This document shows positions 1-12,114 of a stretch of DNA of 64,000 bases, piece by piece. The position numbers and the translations under genes were made by a program. Where the stretch lies: positions 748,076,556-748,140,555 of the forward strand of contig OY856413.1 in assembly GCA_963693085.1 (NCBI GenBank), read 5' to 3'. Source of the stretch: Alisma plantago-aquatica (lineage: Eukaryota > Streptophyta > Magnoliopsida > Alismatales > Alismataceae). The stretch's first letter is position 1, and each line of letters starts with the position of its first letter. The notes beneath the pieces were generated by a model. That model was not told the origin of the DNA. It was given only the letters and a program-made list of their open reading frames with translations, and made no database searches.

Positions 1-262
1 TCCCCCTTTAGGAATATTCCTTTGCCTTCTAGAGGCATCTACCTCCTCTTTTTCTCTATTTCTTAATTATTCATTTACTAATTGAATTTCCTTTTCCTTG
101 TTATTGGGCCCAATAGCCAATAAGGCCCACAAAACAACCAACAAGGCTATTGTAAATGAAAACCTTTTATTCAAAACAAATTATATCATTATTTGTTCAA
201 ATACCTTTAATAGGAGAAATCACATTTCTCACCAAAAGTACCCAAAAATTGGGGTTGTAACA
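1..262 (-). repeat. End of the 3' LTR of gypsy element H (left edge truncated)
   Basis: The stretch ends in GGGGTTGTAACA, directly followed by a pyrimidine tract (TCCTTCCCCTC). Read on the minus strand this is a polypurine tract followed by an LTR starting TGTTACAACCCC. The other H LTR begins TGTAACGACCCC at 4690, so the two ends form the expected inverted termini. The rest of this LTR lies left of the window. No coding content. Confidence 0.6.
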
Positions 263-3200
263 TCCTTCCCCTCTTATAGGAATTTTGCCCTCAAAATTCC
301 ACCAGGCACACAAACAAATAGGATAAGCCTTTCTTATGTCCATCATGGCTCCCATGGTCCCTTCCCAAGAACCTTCATCATCTCATATTCTTTCATCTGA
401 GTTCTCTCTCACCTTGGTATATCGTACCCTCATAGGTGACTCAGGACATTTCAACCTCTCATAAAGCTGAATAGGTTCAGGGCTCAACACATGGCTTGGG
501 TACCTCACATAGTGCACTAGACCGGTCTCATGGAACACATTATACATCATGTTAACCTGAGGGGTAATGCTAAACATAACCATCTCCACTAATCCATCTC
601 AAATGGACCTATGCAGTCGGGACTCATCTCTCTTAGCTATAACTTAGAGGGGTCGGATTTCACATCACATACTCTCCCACAATGAACTACATGTCAGTCT
701 TCTTTGCATCATTTCATGACTCATGTCACCCCTGGGCTCTCTTTCAGCCATTGCACAATCAAAGTGACTTCATCTGCACACACTGTGGTCCTTTTCTGAC
801 CTTTGTGAGGTCCCTTCACCCACATCATCCTAATGAAGTGGTGACCCACACAACCTCCCTTAAAGAGCTCCTTTACATCCCGATACTGGCTATGGTGGTT
901 ATCATCACATCTTGCAGAGGACAAGAGCTATCTCTATGTATCACCCTGAACAAGCACACATGCTCTTATCAGACCCTCTAGTCTGGATTATACTAACCAT
1001 TAGTTAGGGGTGACTACATCGAGTTCTTCATGTACCTACTTCCACTACATGGAAGTGAATCTTTATCTTATACTCAAGAACTTTTGAACTCACCTCATGG
1101 TGTAGTTGAACCATCTCTTTCTCATATGTAGTTCAACTGGATCCGTCCCTTGACAATATTCTTTCTTTCTCATGTCATCTAGGTGAGGCGATCTACCATA
1201 ACCCATATTGCATCTTGACCTTCCTTGGTCTAGGGGAGACTTACCACAACATCCATAGTGATGAACTCCCATTCCCTCTTGGGGACTCATTATCCTCTAC
1301 ATCAACTCTTTGGGTTACTAGTGTTCATCCTTCACCTCTTGGCTTGCATGGTGACAAACCAAATGCAACTTCATCTTAAGCATCCAGTATACTACTACAA
1401 CTTACTATCTTAGTAGTACCATGGTGTATGATGAACTTAAAATAATGATCTCTTGTACATCATGATTCCTCAAGATTGATTCCTCAGAAACCCTAAACCA
1501 CTCTAGTGGGGGTTTCATCACCTTCCTTTCCAGAGAAGTGCATCTGAGGTTCTACAACCATTCTTTTTATTGCATCCAGGCCTAGGTTGGCTAACCAAAT
1601 AACTATTAACTTAATCAAAAATCTTGTTACATCAGAGTGTTAGCCAAAGTTATCTCCCTTTTTCAAACATAGGGTTAAACCAACAACCTCTTCTAGCCTC
1701 TAGTTAAACTAGGCAACTGTATCTCAACCAGAGCATCCATTACTACCTCACATCCTTAGGTGTTAGGTAATGTTGAAGACACACACCTCCATGTATTACA
1801 CTTATCATCTCATCTTCTACTCAACATGAAAACTTAGAGCTCATGTTCTTGGTCATCAAACTTAACCTTGTATGACTAGCAAATTCCACATAGCTCATGA
1901 TACAAGCATCCCCATAAGAGGACTACCTTAGTTCTCTTGATGTTTGTAAACCATCCACATATCGTTTACTCTACAAGGGTATGTTATCATCTCTATTCTC
2001 ATACCTGATAGCAACATTCCAACTCACATCATCTTTATCCTTGGTGTATGGCATGCGTACCGTTCTATCTCTCACTCCCATAACAAGAGGAAATAAGCAT
2101 TTGGCGGCCGTCCAAATACAAAGTTCTTTCTGTTCCAAGAGTAGAGAATGGTACATCCCACATTGCCAATACACCTTCAAATCTAAGTTGAAATGTACAA
2201 CTTATGTCTCGACATCACAATCATCTCGATATCAAAGTTACTTCCATGGAAAATTGGTTTTGAACCTACTTGGGTCACCACACAATCCTTGGTCATATCC
2301 ACTCTGTCTGTAGGGTGCCAACACTTTTGGGGTCATCCCTCTTCCCTTATGCATCCAGAGAGTTCCCTCCTCAACTGCCCTTTGGGTCCCATGAGTTCAT
2401 GAAGGTGATCAATCTCCTAAACCATGGCCCTCAGACAATGATAGTTGTGACCTCCCGACCCTACGGTCATGTGCAACTAGGGAATTAGGAAACTCCTACT
2501 TCCATCAGTCTTATCCCTACCTGACCCTAGGATAGACTTAGGATTCTAACATAGTACATGTCTAACTTAGAACCTTACCCAAGACTTCATCATCTCTCTC
2601 TACATTCCTGGGATGACTTTCATCCTTTCATAGGGGTCATGGTGACCTACCTACCTTGGTCAGGCCCCATACCGGTTACGTCCATGGTAACACATCCACA
2701 TGCACTTAGAGATGGTTATGTATGGGTCTAAAGGTTCATTCTCATACTATGTACTTTTAACTTATCTTCCCAAGATCCCATGAGACCTCTTTAGGTTACC
2801 TCAAAACCCACAAAACTGGTATACACCCTACAAAAAGGGTCCCTCTCCCAGGATGGGAGGAAACTATCTCTTGATAGCAACAAAGGTCACAAATGTCTTT
2901 ATGTCTAGGGTTTACATCCACCTGAGCATGCTTAACCCTATAATGCTACTAAGGCACAAGCATACCACCTACTAAACCATGCTAGGTCATACTTGTTCTC
3001 ATTCCTCAACATTGGACCAAGAACATACCTTCCCATGTCACCAACTTAGTTGTAAGGGGTTCACCAAACATACCTTAAACTTAAGGGGTTTCCCTTTCCT
3101 CTGAACATGAGGAGTACCATGCTTGAATCTATAAAAACTCAAACCTTGTCATGAGCATCAGGTACACCACTTCCCCTCTTAGGCCTAGGAACCCTAGGTT

Positions 3201-4675
3201 CACTTCTTTATGCAACAGTTGTCCAACTGCATGCTCAACATTCTATCCATAAACCAAGTATGTATAAGGCATGACATGCCCTTCCTGTCATCCTTCAACT
3301 CTAGTAACACCTCGAAGTTGAGTCCTCCTCAAGGACATCCAACTGAGTGTAAGGCCTCACAACTTGTTACTAAACCTCTTCAGGGTCTAAGGAACTCTTC
3401 TTCCCATCTCTGAAGGTAAACACCTATACCATAGGCACATAGGTACCTGCAGTCTCATTCTCTCTCTTGGGTTTGGTTCCTCTAAAGGCAACTAAGATAT
3501 CATCAGCCTCCAGAGATCAAGCATGAGGCAATCACAACCATCCACTTAGGTCGCATCATCTTTAACTCCCCATTATTCCTCATATCTCTGAGTCTAAGCT
3601 CCAACCTTCTTGCTTGGGTCCTGCTCTCTCTCTCTAGAGCTAACCCCACAAAAAACTTTACTATGAGAGGTCCTCTCCCCATGAAGGATCAAACTCTCAA
3701 CATACCCCTACATGGGTAAAGCCTATGTGCAAACTTGTGTTCGTTCAAGATTATCCAGAGCTCCTCATGCTTATCTCATTAGCCATCCAACATACTCTCA
3801 TGGCCAGAGTTTCAACCTACTACCCGCACTACTGACGTACTCTGGGTGCATACTATGCCATGCCCATATAAGCCCATAGGGTTTCTACAAGTTCTTCACT
3901 AACCTAATGAAGGAGCTATCCTTCACTCTAACATGCACGACCCTTTCCAGGGTTAGGTCACCAAGGCACTAGGTCATCCAACCTCACATGGCTCATAATG
4001 TCATGGGCATCCGCAAGCATGTCCACACACCTAGTCTATCATGACCTCTAACTCATCATGCCATCTCTCTCTCTAACCACCACTTAGGGTTAGGGTTAGC
4101 ATCATCCTCAAAGGATGTGCCATGTCTCTACTTATAATGGAGGACTCTACTTCCAAGACTAACTTTCTCCACTCATCCTCCTGACAAGGAGTTCTAGCCT
4201 CATGTCTCTCTTGAGGGCATGACATCATATGTCATACGACCTAAGCATGTATCTATTCTTTACGCTTAAACTATTAAGATTATGTCCATGACATCTTATT
4301 TACATGCTTTTCATTAATTTGGTGGAGGATTCCTTAAACCTTATCACTTTACCCATACCTCAAGAGAGCAAGGAAGAGAGAGAAAACCCTAATCCTTAAA
4401 ATCCTTAATAGCATTAGAGTTGAGAAGGGATGAACAAGATGAGAGAGTCCTAAATGTATCTTATTTTGAGTTAGATCCTAAGACATCAGCCAGGCAGTCA
4501 CATAGATCTGTGAGTCCTCATATTTTGACTAGCAGTGCGGAGGAAAATCTTCCCAGCCCCCGGACGTGATCCTTTTCTAGACACCTCTTTCTTTTGGAAA
4601 ATCCTCTAATAACTCCCTCAGTTCTATGGAATTTGTAAAATTTAATAATTATTAAAGATTAAATGAGGAATCAAT
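263..4675 (-). mobile_element. Internal region of Ty3/gypsy element H, heavily decayed
   Basis: The region lies between a polypurine tract complement at 263-275 and a primer-binding site complement at 4676-4687, so the element reads on the minus strand with gag expected on the right and integrase on the left. The length (4.4 kb) fits a gag-pol internal region. Reading frames are broken throughout. The only domain I can name is the integrase C-terminal end at 383-589. A GAGGGCAAAATTCC-type motif next to the polypurine tract (minus strand, about 276-300) is usual at the end of pol in Tekay/Del-like chromoviruses. Gag, protease and RT could not be located by eye. Confidence 0.6.
383..589 (-). 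pseudogene. Gypsy integrase C-terminal relic (element H)
   Basis: A 68-residue open fragment carries the hallmark segment that follows the integrase core in plant Ty3/gypsy elements: YNVFHETGLVHYV (family form VFHVSxLxxY), then PSHVL, then a pattern resembling EPIQLYERL. It sits about 120 bases from the polypurine tract, as expected for the end of pol. The HVS of the family motif has become HET and no chromodomain is readable. Seen: the motif order. Known: the motif belongs to gypsy integrase tails. Inferred: a dead remnant, since no start codon or upstream catalytic part is open. Confidence 0.6.
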
Positions 4676-4687
4676 GCTCTGATACCA
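4676..4687 (-). other. Primer-binding site of element H (initiator tRNA-Met)
   Basis: GCTCTGATACCA is the exact complement of TGGTATCAGAGC, the plant initiator tRNA-Met primer-binding site. It stands two bases from the LTR boundary at 4690, which fixes the minus-strand orientation of H. Confidence 0.8.
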
Positions 4688-5185
4688 AATGTAACGACCC
4701 CGCCTCCCGATAACCCTTAATTAAGGGAGACTAAGAGGTCAGAGCCGTTATCCCAATAAAATGGATCAAGGTTCGACAATTAATCAATAATAATTATTAA
4801 ATTCTACCAACTAAACTAAGATTTGGTATAAAATAAAACTTTTCATACCTTTTAAATACTTTGAAAATCTATTTCTATCCACAACTTGAATCTCTTCTAT
4901 CTAATCCTCCTTACACTTTATTTCTAATTTTCACAATGTGTCACTTTACTGTTTGTGCTTTTCAGGATTGTACCTAAAATGCCAACAAACAAAACATCGG
5001 TCATCATATAAGAATATGCCTATATGTGGGGACAACCAAAATTCCACAAATATGGTTAACAAACTAATTATCACAATCAAGGTAATTAACAAGCCAATTT
5101 ACATTTTCATTGTGTCATTCTCCACTGCTTTTACCCTAACCCTGGAATACCCCCTCTAGGGTTTCTCTTTGCCATTGACTTAAGG

Positions 5186-5325
5186 CCACCTTCTCAATCT
5201 CGAGCTTGGTGCCTGGGGTCACCCCTCATGGTACCCATTAGTCATGCAACATAGACCACCTTCTCATTTTTGAGCTTGGTGTCTGGGGTCACTTCTCATG
5301 GTGCCCATTGGTCTTCCCTCCTGGG
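5186..5325. repeat. Two-copy tandem repeat, 70-bp unit
   Basis: CCACCTTCTC at 5186 recurs at 5256. Each copy carries GAGCTTGGTG followed by GGGGTCAC and CTCATGGT. The copies differ at about ten positions, so the duplication is not recent. It lies inside the LTR of element H. Confidence 0.8.
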
Positions 5326-6240
5326 CTTGACCTTTTTGCATCATCCATCAGGGTGGCATGTAGGTGCGAGAATATACATTTATATTACAATTGTGATAAT
5401 CATAGTGACTTTATAATTTGCAAGTATGAACATCCAAACTGATAGGTTGCATTCAATGTGATTAACCATCTAGAAAAACCCTCGGGAAACTAATGCGATT
5501 AACCATAATTAACCACATACCTGTCAGTCTGATTTGAGATAGAATTAATCCAATCAATGTAAGAAACCAATAGGCAATCAAGCACACAAAGAGATCCTAA
5601 AATATGCATACAATTTCCTATCATTGATCATGCCATCAAGATCTGTTAAACCTAGCTCGCTTCCTAGGGTTTCTAGTCCACTTTTAGGGTTTTGATTACA
5701 ATTAGGGTTTCACTTCATTTTTAGTATTTTAAACCCTAATTTTATAAAATTACTCACAAACCCTAATTATCTCATCTTTCTTTCACAAAAGATCCAAGAT
5801 CATCTTTTAGCAACATGAAACTCGAATTTCGGATTACAAGCACTTTTCTTTCCTTTTTCTCCTATTTAGGGTTTCTAAGTATATTAACCATCTTATTAGG
5901 TTAAAAACCTTAAATATTGCAATTTCATCTTCAAAACAGGTCAAGATTCATCTTTATTATTAAATAAGTTTACCACAATCAAATTAACTTATTTGTACTA
6001 TTAAATCTACCATTTAACATCAATTAGGGTTTCTAACAACAAATTAATACTTTTTCCATCAAAATTATACACTTTTGCAAAAAGATATTGATTTAGGTTT
6101 CCAATTTTTTTTTTACTTATTCCTCGTATTTTTATTATCAATTTTCATGTATAAACATTCCTCATCTGAGTTTTTTTGGAAAAAGATATGATTTTTGTAA
6201 TGAAAATCCTTTTTACTGATTTATTCGAAAACCCTAGAAA

Positions 6241-6905
6241 AATGAGGATCATTTGATCAATGGTCTGTTGGACCACGCGACATCCTACGGCTCAGGAATC
6301 ACATGCCTATCTTTGATTTAAGTTGTGAAGGACAAAAATGTCCTTACCGGATAGAAGGAGACGGGAGGGCACTCAGGTAATTTCACGGGGTCTTCTTCTT
6401 CTTCAACCTTGTGACTCTGCTTGTTACTGCGATGGTCAACCTTGCGGTTGACTCTGGGATATTGGCCACCTCTGAGCAAGGAGAGGATCCAGAAGGCTCC
6501 ACTATCCCTCACCGAACTTGATGAGGCCTTCAATTGGTGGCGGACTCCGTTCCTTCACTGCCAACCAGCCGCCAATTTTTCCGGCGAGATCGACAAGTTG
6601 CAGAGGGGAAGGTCGGGGTTGCTTGATGAATTAGATTCTCCAATAGAGGAGTGGCAGTAGATAGAGGAGCGGTGGCACACTGGTGGATTGAGGAGCACTG
6701 GAGGATAGAGGAGCGGTGACGGATAGGCACTGGCCAACTGAGCAACAGCTGGAGCTAGGCAGCGGTGGCGCGCGGCTTTGCATATTCCCAAGCTCTGGCG
6801 GCGGCTGGTAGCTAGAGCAAAGGGAGAAACGGCAGTAGGGACAAAATAACGACTGCGGATCGCCAAACCTAAGTAACAAAAATGATGAAATACAGAATGA
6901 GGAAG
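6241..6905. other. GC-rich stretch in the H LTR, no gene recognised
   Basis: This 665-base stretch is clearly richer in G and C than its surroundings and holds short overlapping open frames on both strands. None shows a domain or a convincing start. Similar GC-rich stretches lie in the other gypsy-type LTR blocks (about 23400-23800 and 43395-44170). It is more likely a regulatory or leader part of the LTR than a gene. Confidence 0.4.
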
Positions 6906-6937
6906 AGTCTGGTTCGTGCGGGTGCTATTAAGTTTGC

Positions 6938-7375
6938 CATCGTCGTCAGTTGTTTCAGAAACCGACACCTAAGTTCAATAGTCGTCGGTTGCCATAAAAA
7001 ACCGACGCGAAAGGGAGGTAAAAATTTTTGTGGGGGCAGCGCGTGAACACACATCAGCGTCAGTTATTGTAAGCAAACTGACGACAAAAATTAAAACCTT
7101 TAGTCGTCGGTTATTTGGTAAACAACCGACGCCGTATGTGAAATTTTGGAGGTAATTTTTTTGCACTGGAAAAATTGGATTTGGCGGGCGATTCTAGGCA
7201 TCGGTTTCTTATTGAGCAACCGACGGTAAATAAAAAGTGATACCCGTGTCTGGCCGGTCTTCACATATAGATGTCAGTTTGTGCTTTCAGCCGGAGTTGT
7301 AGGGTTTCAGCGTCAGTTTTTTGGATACAACTGACGCCTGTGTATGTGACATTATAAGCTATTTCTGTAGTAGTG
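6938..7375. mobile_element. One end of a CACTA (En/Spm-like) DNA transposon
   Basis: The right edge reads CTGTAGTAGTG, which on the minus strand is CACTACTACAG, a CACTA-type terminus. Inside it lie about six short hairpins whose arms are CGTCGGTT/AACCGACG or the variant GTCAGTT/AACTGAC, for example 6983-6990 with 7000-7007 and 7105-7112 with 7124-7131. Such subterminal inverted motifs are usual transposase binding sites in CACTA elements. I could not find the matching left terminus or a transposase, so this is a fragment, or the partner end is too diverged. The left limit is set at the first hairpin and is approximate. Confidence 0.6.
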
Positions 7376-7706
7376 TATGTATGCTTAAACTTTTTGGATT
7401 TTTATAATTGCGTGAGATACTTTCTCCTTATGATTAGTGCATTTTTTTTGCTTGTAATATGTTGAACAAACCTTGAACATAATTGTACTAATCAATTATA
7501 AAAACCATGAGTACATCGATACAAAATGTAATGATGTCAATTTTCTGAGCTAGGTATTATTCTATTTTACAAATTATCTTATTATAAATTATAGTAGATA
7601 TTTTGGAAACTTGTCTACTATTCCATAATTCCATTTTCTAACAAACCATAAAGCCATCCTTTATTTACGCATGAAATCCTTTTAATTCTTAAACTTGTGA
7701 CACAAG
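7376..7706 (-). repeat. H LTR, middle segment
   Basis: AT-rich sequence between the DNA-transposon end and element D. A weak resemblance of about 7640-7700 to 130-190 in the left H LTR suggests it continues that LTR. No open frame or other feature is visible. Confidence 0.35.
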
Positions 7707-8573
7707 TGTTGTGAAATACGGGCATAGAGTATAGTAGTGGAAAGAAAAGCTTATCTATATGTATTCCCCAGTACAGCAAGATCGTGTCAACTACTATGAA
7801 ATAGGAAGGATGGTTTAGCGAGATATACCTGGTCCTGGAGCAAGTCCAAAGACAAAACTCACTTCTTTACAAATGTTGAAAATTTTCTCTTAGATGGTGG
7901 TTGTGTAGCTCCTACTCTCCACCACGATCAACGTATGTGCAACCTCTGCATTGACTCCAGTGGTCTGGCCATGGACTGTAGGTTGACTTTGCTCTTCAAG
8001 TGGTAGACAAAGGACTCCTTGTTGGGTTTTAGGGGAGACAGAGAAGGCAGCGGAAACAAAACTTTTCTCCCCCAACCCATACCGAGGAAACGCGTCAACG
8101 TCTATATAATAGGAAAGGATGGTTTGTGGAATCATACATTGTCCCGAGGCTTTCTCGGCGACAATACCTCGCGCAATGCGCAGTCTTCAACTCTGGTCTT
8201 GGACGGTGTCTGTGCAGCTCCTGGTCGCACCGGGACTGACTCCTCCTCCTCCTACCGGACTGTCGGATGACAGTTGTCCTCCTAAGCGACAGTGTCCTCC
8301 CGCCTCTGTAGTAGTCCACACGGACCACCTGGAACTCCACTCTCCTTGTCCCACAAGGAAGTGGAAGGAGTCACACCCTCCTGTTGACGTACTAGTTGCC
8401 AACACACTCTCCTGCTACCAGTTGCAACTGCAGTTGTCCTTCCCTTGCTGCACCTCCCTTTTGCGGGAAGCACTTGCTCGGGATCTCTCACGGTTACCAA
8501 AACCAGAGAGAACGACAACTTTGCAAAGCAACCGGCTTGCATTGAGTTGTACTTTGAGAAGCCCCCAATACCC

Positions 8574-8586
8574 CTATATATATAGG
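8574..8586 (-). promoter_or_regulatory. TATA box of LTR C
   Basis: CTATATATATAGG occupies the same place as in LTRs A and B, on the downstream side of the palindrome cluster when read in element orientation. Inferred core promoter of the LTR. Confidence 0.55.
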
Positions 8587-8670
8587 CAGGTCATGGGACA
8601 GGGTTCTCTGTGCCCGACAATACGGGACTAAAGCAGGAGTAGAAGGGTTCGAGAATTTTCCACAAAAAGC

Positions 8671-9085
8671 AACCGGTTCGCAACTTGAAATGATCGGTTC
8701 ACAACTGAACCGATCGGTTCGGCCATTGAGCCGATCGGTTGGACCTGAGCCGATCATTTGGGGCACTCCAACCGATCGTTTGGTGCCCTAAACCGATCGG
8801 TTCATGGTCCTAATCCGGCTCAAAAAGACTTTCCTTGTTTCATTCTCAATTGGTATCGTATACCAATGTTATTCCCAATCGAATTGGGCAATTTGAAACC
8901 AAAGGAAAATTCTTGCCGACATGACTTTCCCAACTGGTCGGTTGCACCAGTTGAGCCGATCGGTTCAACTCTTAAACCGGTCGTTTCAACCTGGGCATGA
9001 ACCGATCGGCCTGGACACTCCAGCCGACCGGTTCAGCACCTCAGCCGACCGGTTCATCACATGAGCCGATCGGTTGGGAGCACAG
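8671..9085. repeat. Palindrome clusters in the U3 of LTR C
   Basis: Two clusters (about 8671-8815 and 8935-9085) of a roughly 20-bp-spaced motif with consensus AACCGATCGGTT, including variants with CCGACCGG and CCGATCAT. Between them lies a conserved inverted repeat around TTGGTATCGTATACCAA. The clusters are upstream of the TATA box in element sense. Confidence 0.75.
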
Positions 9086-12000
9086 GTTGGGCAAAATCAG
9101 TCAATTGCGATTTCAATCAATCCGATACTCCAATCAATGCGTCCAACACCTTGAACCATATGATATTGAGCTATCGACTGATTGAGTGTTTAATTGAACT
9201 ACTAAACTCCTTTAGTAATCAATCTAAACATTGATTTGTGGACAAAACTCCTCTTCCAGGTTAAATCCTATGTGTGTGACCCTACAGGTCCATTTCACGT
9301 TGGCAGTGAAAGTCCATAACACTTATGACTTCACAAGAAATGAGTGGTGCCTAGTCACACATCAGTGCTACCCAAGTGAAAGTAGAAAGTTGGACAACAA
9401 CTTTCATCCTACAATCCATGAATGGTGTTACAGTGAATGTATAATTCCTTTGTCACTGATATCCCGAATGAACTCAAGGCATGGAACAGTCATCCTGTCA
9501 ACGTTCATTCACTTTCTTGATCTCAGAGTAGATTGAAGGAGATATGTATGACATCAATATCACATATTGATTCACACATGCGTGCGCACGCCTATCTCAA
9601 TCCTACTCATCAAGTGGCCTTGGATATCAAACTCCCTCAGGAGGGACAAATCCCATATCTATCACTCACCCCTCAAAAGCCCCATGTGTCAAAGCCACCC
9701 AATCATCACCTTTATAACAACCCATGTTTCAAGACTGCGTTTGATGATGTCAAAGTGTGCCCAACGACATGTGTTGAGTGTAGTGATTTCAGGTCAAAGA
9801 ATCACACTCACCACCATCACTGTGAGTACTGACTGTGACTACCATCTCATGGTTCCATGTGTCAAACTCACGGTGGGTCTGTCCGGTACCTTGTTCTCTA
9901 ACAAGTACCTATGTGTTTGGTTTGATATCTCTATATCATGACTAATTAGATTCTGTCATCAACCAACACCACAATCTAGTCTTGTGTGTCATTGTTGTCT
10001 ATCTACCTTCCACAATGACATCCGACCAGGGACATAACAAGAATGTACAAATTCTTAACATCCGTATGATCTCATCGTTCAGGTCCTCAACCTGAAAGCA
10101 TACGTCATTGAGTACTGTCATTCTTTAGACATTCAATCTATTCTATCACTATCTCATATGACTGAACTAGAAAGAATTGGAAGCTTGCCTTTGATGTTTA
10201 TCAAATCAATCTTATGTATCCCACCAATCATCCCATGATTGGCTCTCAGGGCATACATACCAACACTCCTACCTCTAGAGTAATCCACACATACCAACTA
10301 AAACTCATGTCGTTCACTAAGAACATATAGGAAGGAGTTATCCTTTCTGTTAGTGTACTAGTCACCAACCTGCTCTCCCATAATGACAATTTCTCAGTTG
10401 ATATCTCCCATTGGCTATCCCTCCTTTTTAGGTAGGACTTGCCTGGGCTGTCTTGGTCACCACAACCAGAGAGGACAACATTTGTCAAAGGAACTAATTC
10501 TCAGTTGTCTGTGTTGTGTTGTACACTGGGAAGCACCCAATACCCCTCTATTTATAGTAGAGGCCAGGGTTAAGGTTCCCAGTTACTATCTAGTACAAGA
10601 TTAATGTGCGAGAATGGAAAGGACCAGAAGATCATAATTTTTGACAACCTGCAACAGTTGAAATGATTGTTTCACACACCCATACATTCATCTGGTGTGT
10701 GAGATAGTCGTCTCACACTGCCAAACATCTGTTTGGCAGTTCCAAATCAAAAATAAATTTGGCTATTTCAAATCAATTAATATCTCATATTAATTTCCGT
10801 GTTCCTCAAGTAAAGAACAATCAAAACTATTCGGGAAATATCCTTAACCTTCATCTGACCCAACCAAGCCGTCTCACTCACCCAAACATCCATCTGGTGA
10901 GTTGATTCAAGTGGTTAGTTCGAGGGCAGAACTTAACCAAATCAAGCTCCGATCAACCTAAACCCCAAACAGCCATCTCAACTACTTGAAACGCCCGTCT
11001 GGATGCCCAAACGGCCATCTCACTCAGTGAGATAGTCGTTTAGAAGACCTGGTCAGCCAATCAAGCAATTAGTTGCATGAATTGAATACCTAAACACTTT
11101 AGTAATCAATCCAATTGTTGTTCAAGATCAAACTCCTCTTCTAGATGAGTTCCTATGTGTGTGACCATATAGGTCCCATGTCACGCTGGCAGTGACTATA
11201 CATAACTAGCTTATGACATCAGAACCAAAGTATGGTGCCTCGTTGCACATCAGTGCGTCCCAAGTTAAATAGAAAGTTGGAGAACAACTTCAACCTACAA
11301 TCTGTGTAAGGTGTTGCATTGATAGTATAATTCCTTTATCTCTAATATCCCAGATGAACTCGAGGTATTTTTGGTCATCCTCTCAACATTCAATCCATGA
11401 TTCTTGATCCAAGAGTAGATTGTATGAGATAATGTGACCTCAATATCATATATTGATTCACATGTGCAAGTGCATGCATTTCTTAGCCTCGCTAATCAAG
11501 TGACCCTGATATCATACTCGAGTAGGTGGAACAAATCTCATATCTATCACTCATAGTGTATCTCCATATGTCACAGTAACCCAATCATCACCGTTATAAC
11601 AATCCATATTTTAGGATTGTGTTTGATGATGTCAAAGTGTACCCAATTACATGTGATGGGTGTAGTGATTTCAGATCTAAGAATCACAATCACCACCTTC
11701 ACTATGAGTGATGATTGTGACCACAAAACCATGTGTCACTCTCAAGGTGGGACTATCCAATACATTGTTCTCTAACATGTATATGTGTGATCTTATGTGT
11801 TATTGCTGTCTATCAACCTTCTACAATAAAACCGATCATGGACATAATGAGAATATGTATATGTACTCTTAACATCCGTATGATCTCATCACAAGGATAG
11901 GAACTTGACAACATACGTCATTGAGTAAAATAATTTTGTAGACATTCACTCTGTATCCTCATTACCTCATAATTGAGTGAAACAAATGAATTGGAATCTT

Positions 12001-12099
12001 GACTTTTATATATATATGGTATTATTAATCAAGTCCTTTTAGGTAATTATGCCATGTCAATCATCATATGATTGGCTCTACAAGCATACCTTACCAACA

Positions 12100-12114
12100 A
12101 GCTCCCACTTGCAC
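12100..12114 (-). other. Polypurine tract of element D
   Basis: AGCTCCCACTTGCAC on the plus strand is GTGCAAGTGGGAGCT on the minus strand, touching the 3' LTR. The same tract borders the LTRs of A (57466-57480) and B (40217-40227). Confidence 0.75.

Larger units (their letters stand above)
4690..6937 (-). repeat. 5' LTR of gypsy element H, first segment
   Basis: It starts TGTAACGACCCC right after the primer-binding site. It contains a 70-bp tandem duplication (5186-5325), a run of telo-box motifs (about 5159-6240) and a GC-richer stretch (about 6241-6900). The LTR seems to continue after a DNA-transposon end (7376-7706) and after copia element D (19910-20061). Open frames in the GC-rich part overlap on both strands and show no domain, so I do not call them genes. 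Confidence 0.5.
8020..10265 (-). mobile_element. Solo LTR C of the A/B copia family
   Basis: A 2246-bp LTR starts TGTTGGG and ends CAACA, flanked by the perfect 5-bp duplication CTCCT (8015-8019 and 10266-10270). It is collinear with the LTRs at 40228-42496 and 55221-57465. With both duplications intact and no internal region, it is a solo LTR left by recombination between the two LTRs of a former full element. It interrupts the left LTR of D: the flanks rejoin to match the uninterrupted site near 17970. A 170-residue open frame on its plus strand runs antisense to the element and is not called a gene. Confidence 0.9.
7707..12099 (-). repeat. 3' LTR of copia element D, split by solo LTR C
   Basis: It starts TGTTGTGAAATAC and ends ACCAACA, directly followed by a polypurine tract complement. 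Removing the inserted 2251 bp (LTR C plus one CTCCT copy) leaves about 2.1 kb. That matches the right LTR at 17660-19904, for example the shared stretch with CAACTACTATGAAATAGG near 7790 and 17740. A TATA-like CTATTTATAG lies at 10548-10557. Confidence 0.85.

Noticed and set aside
1090..2488. Short open frames on both strands in the H internal region
   Set aside because: None shows RT, RNase H or integrase-core motifs; the region is decayed gypsy pol by position only.
6421..7054. Several overlapping open frames of 60-137 codons on both strands
   Set aside because: GC-rich part of an LTR with frames open on both strands and no recognisable domain; some run into the transposon hairpin region.
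9533..9941. Open frames of 99-124 codons in the LTR U3, also found at 40593-40962 and 56780-57124
   Set aside because: They are collinear non-coding LTR sequence in the family and are antisense to the elements A, B and C; no motif or start context supports a gene.
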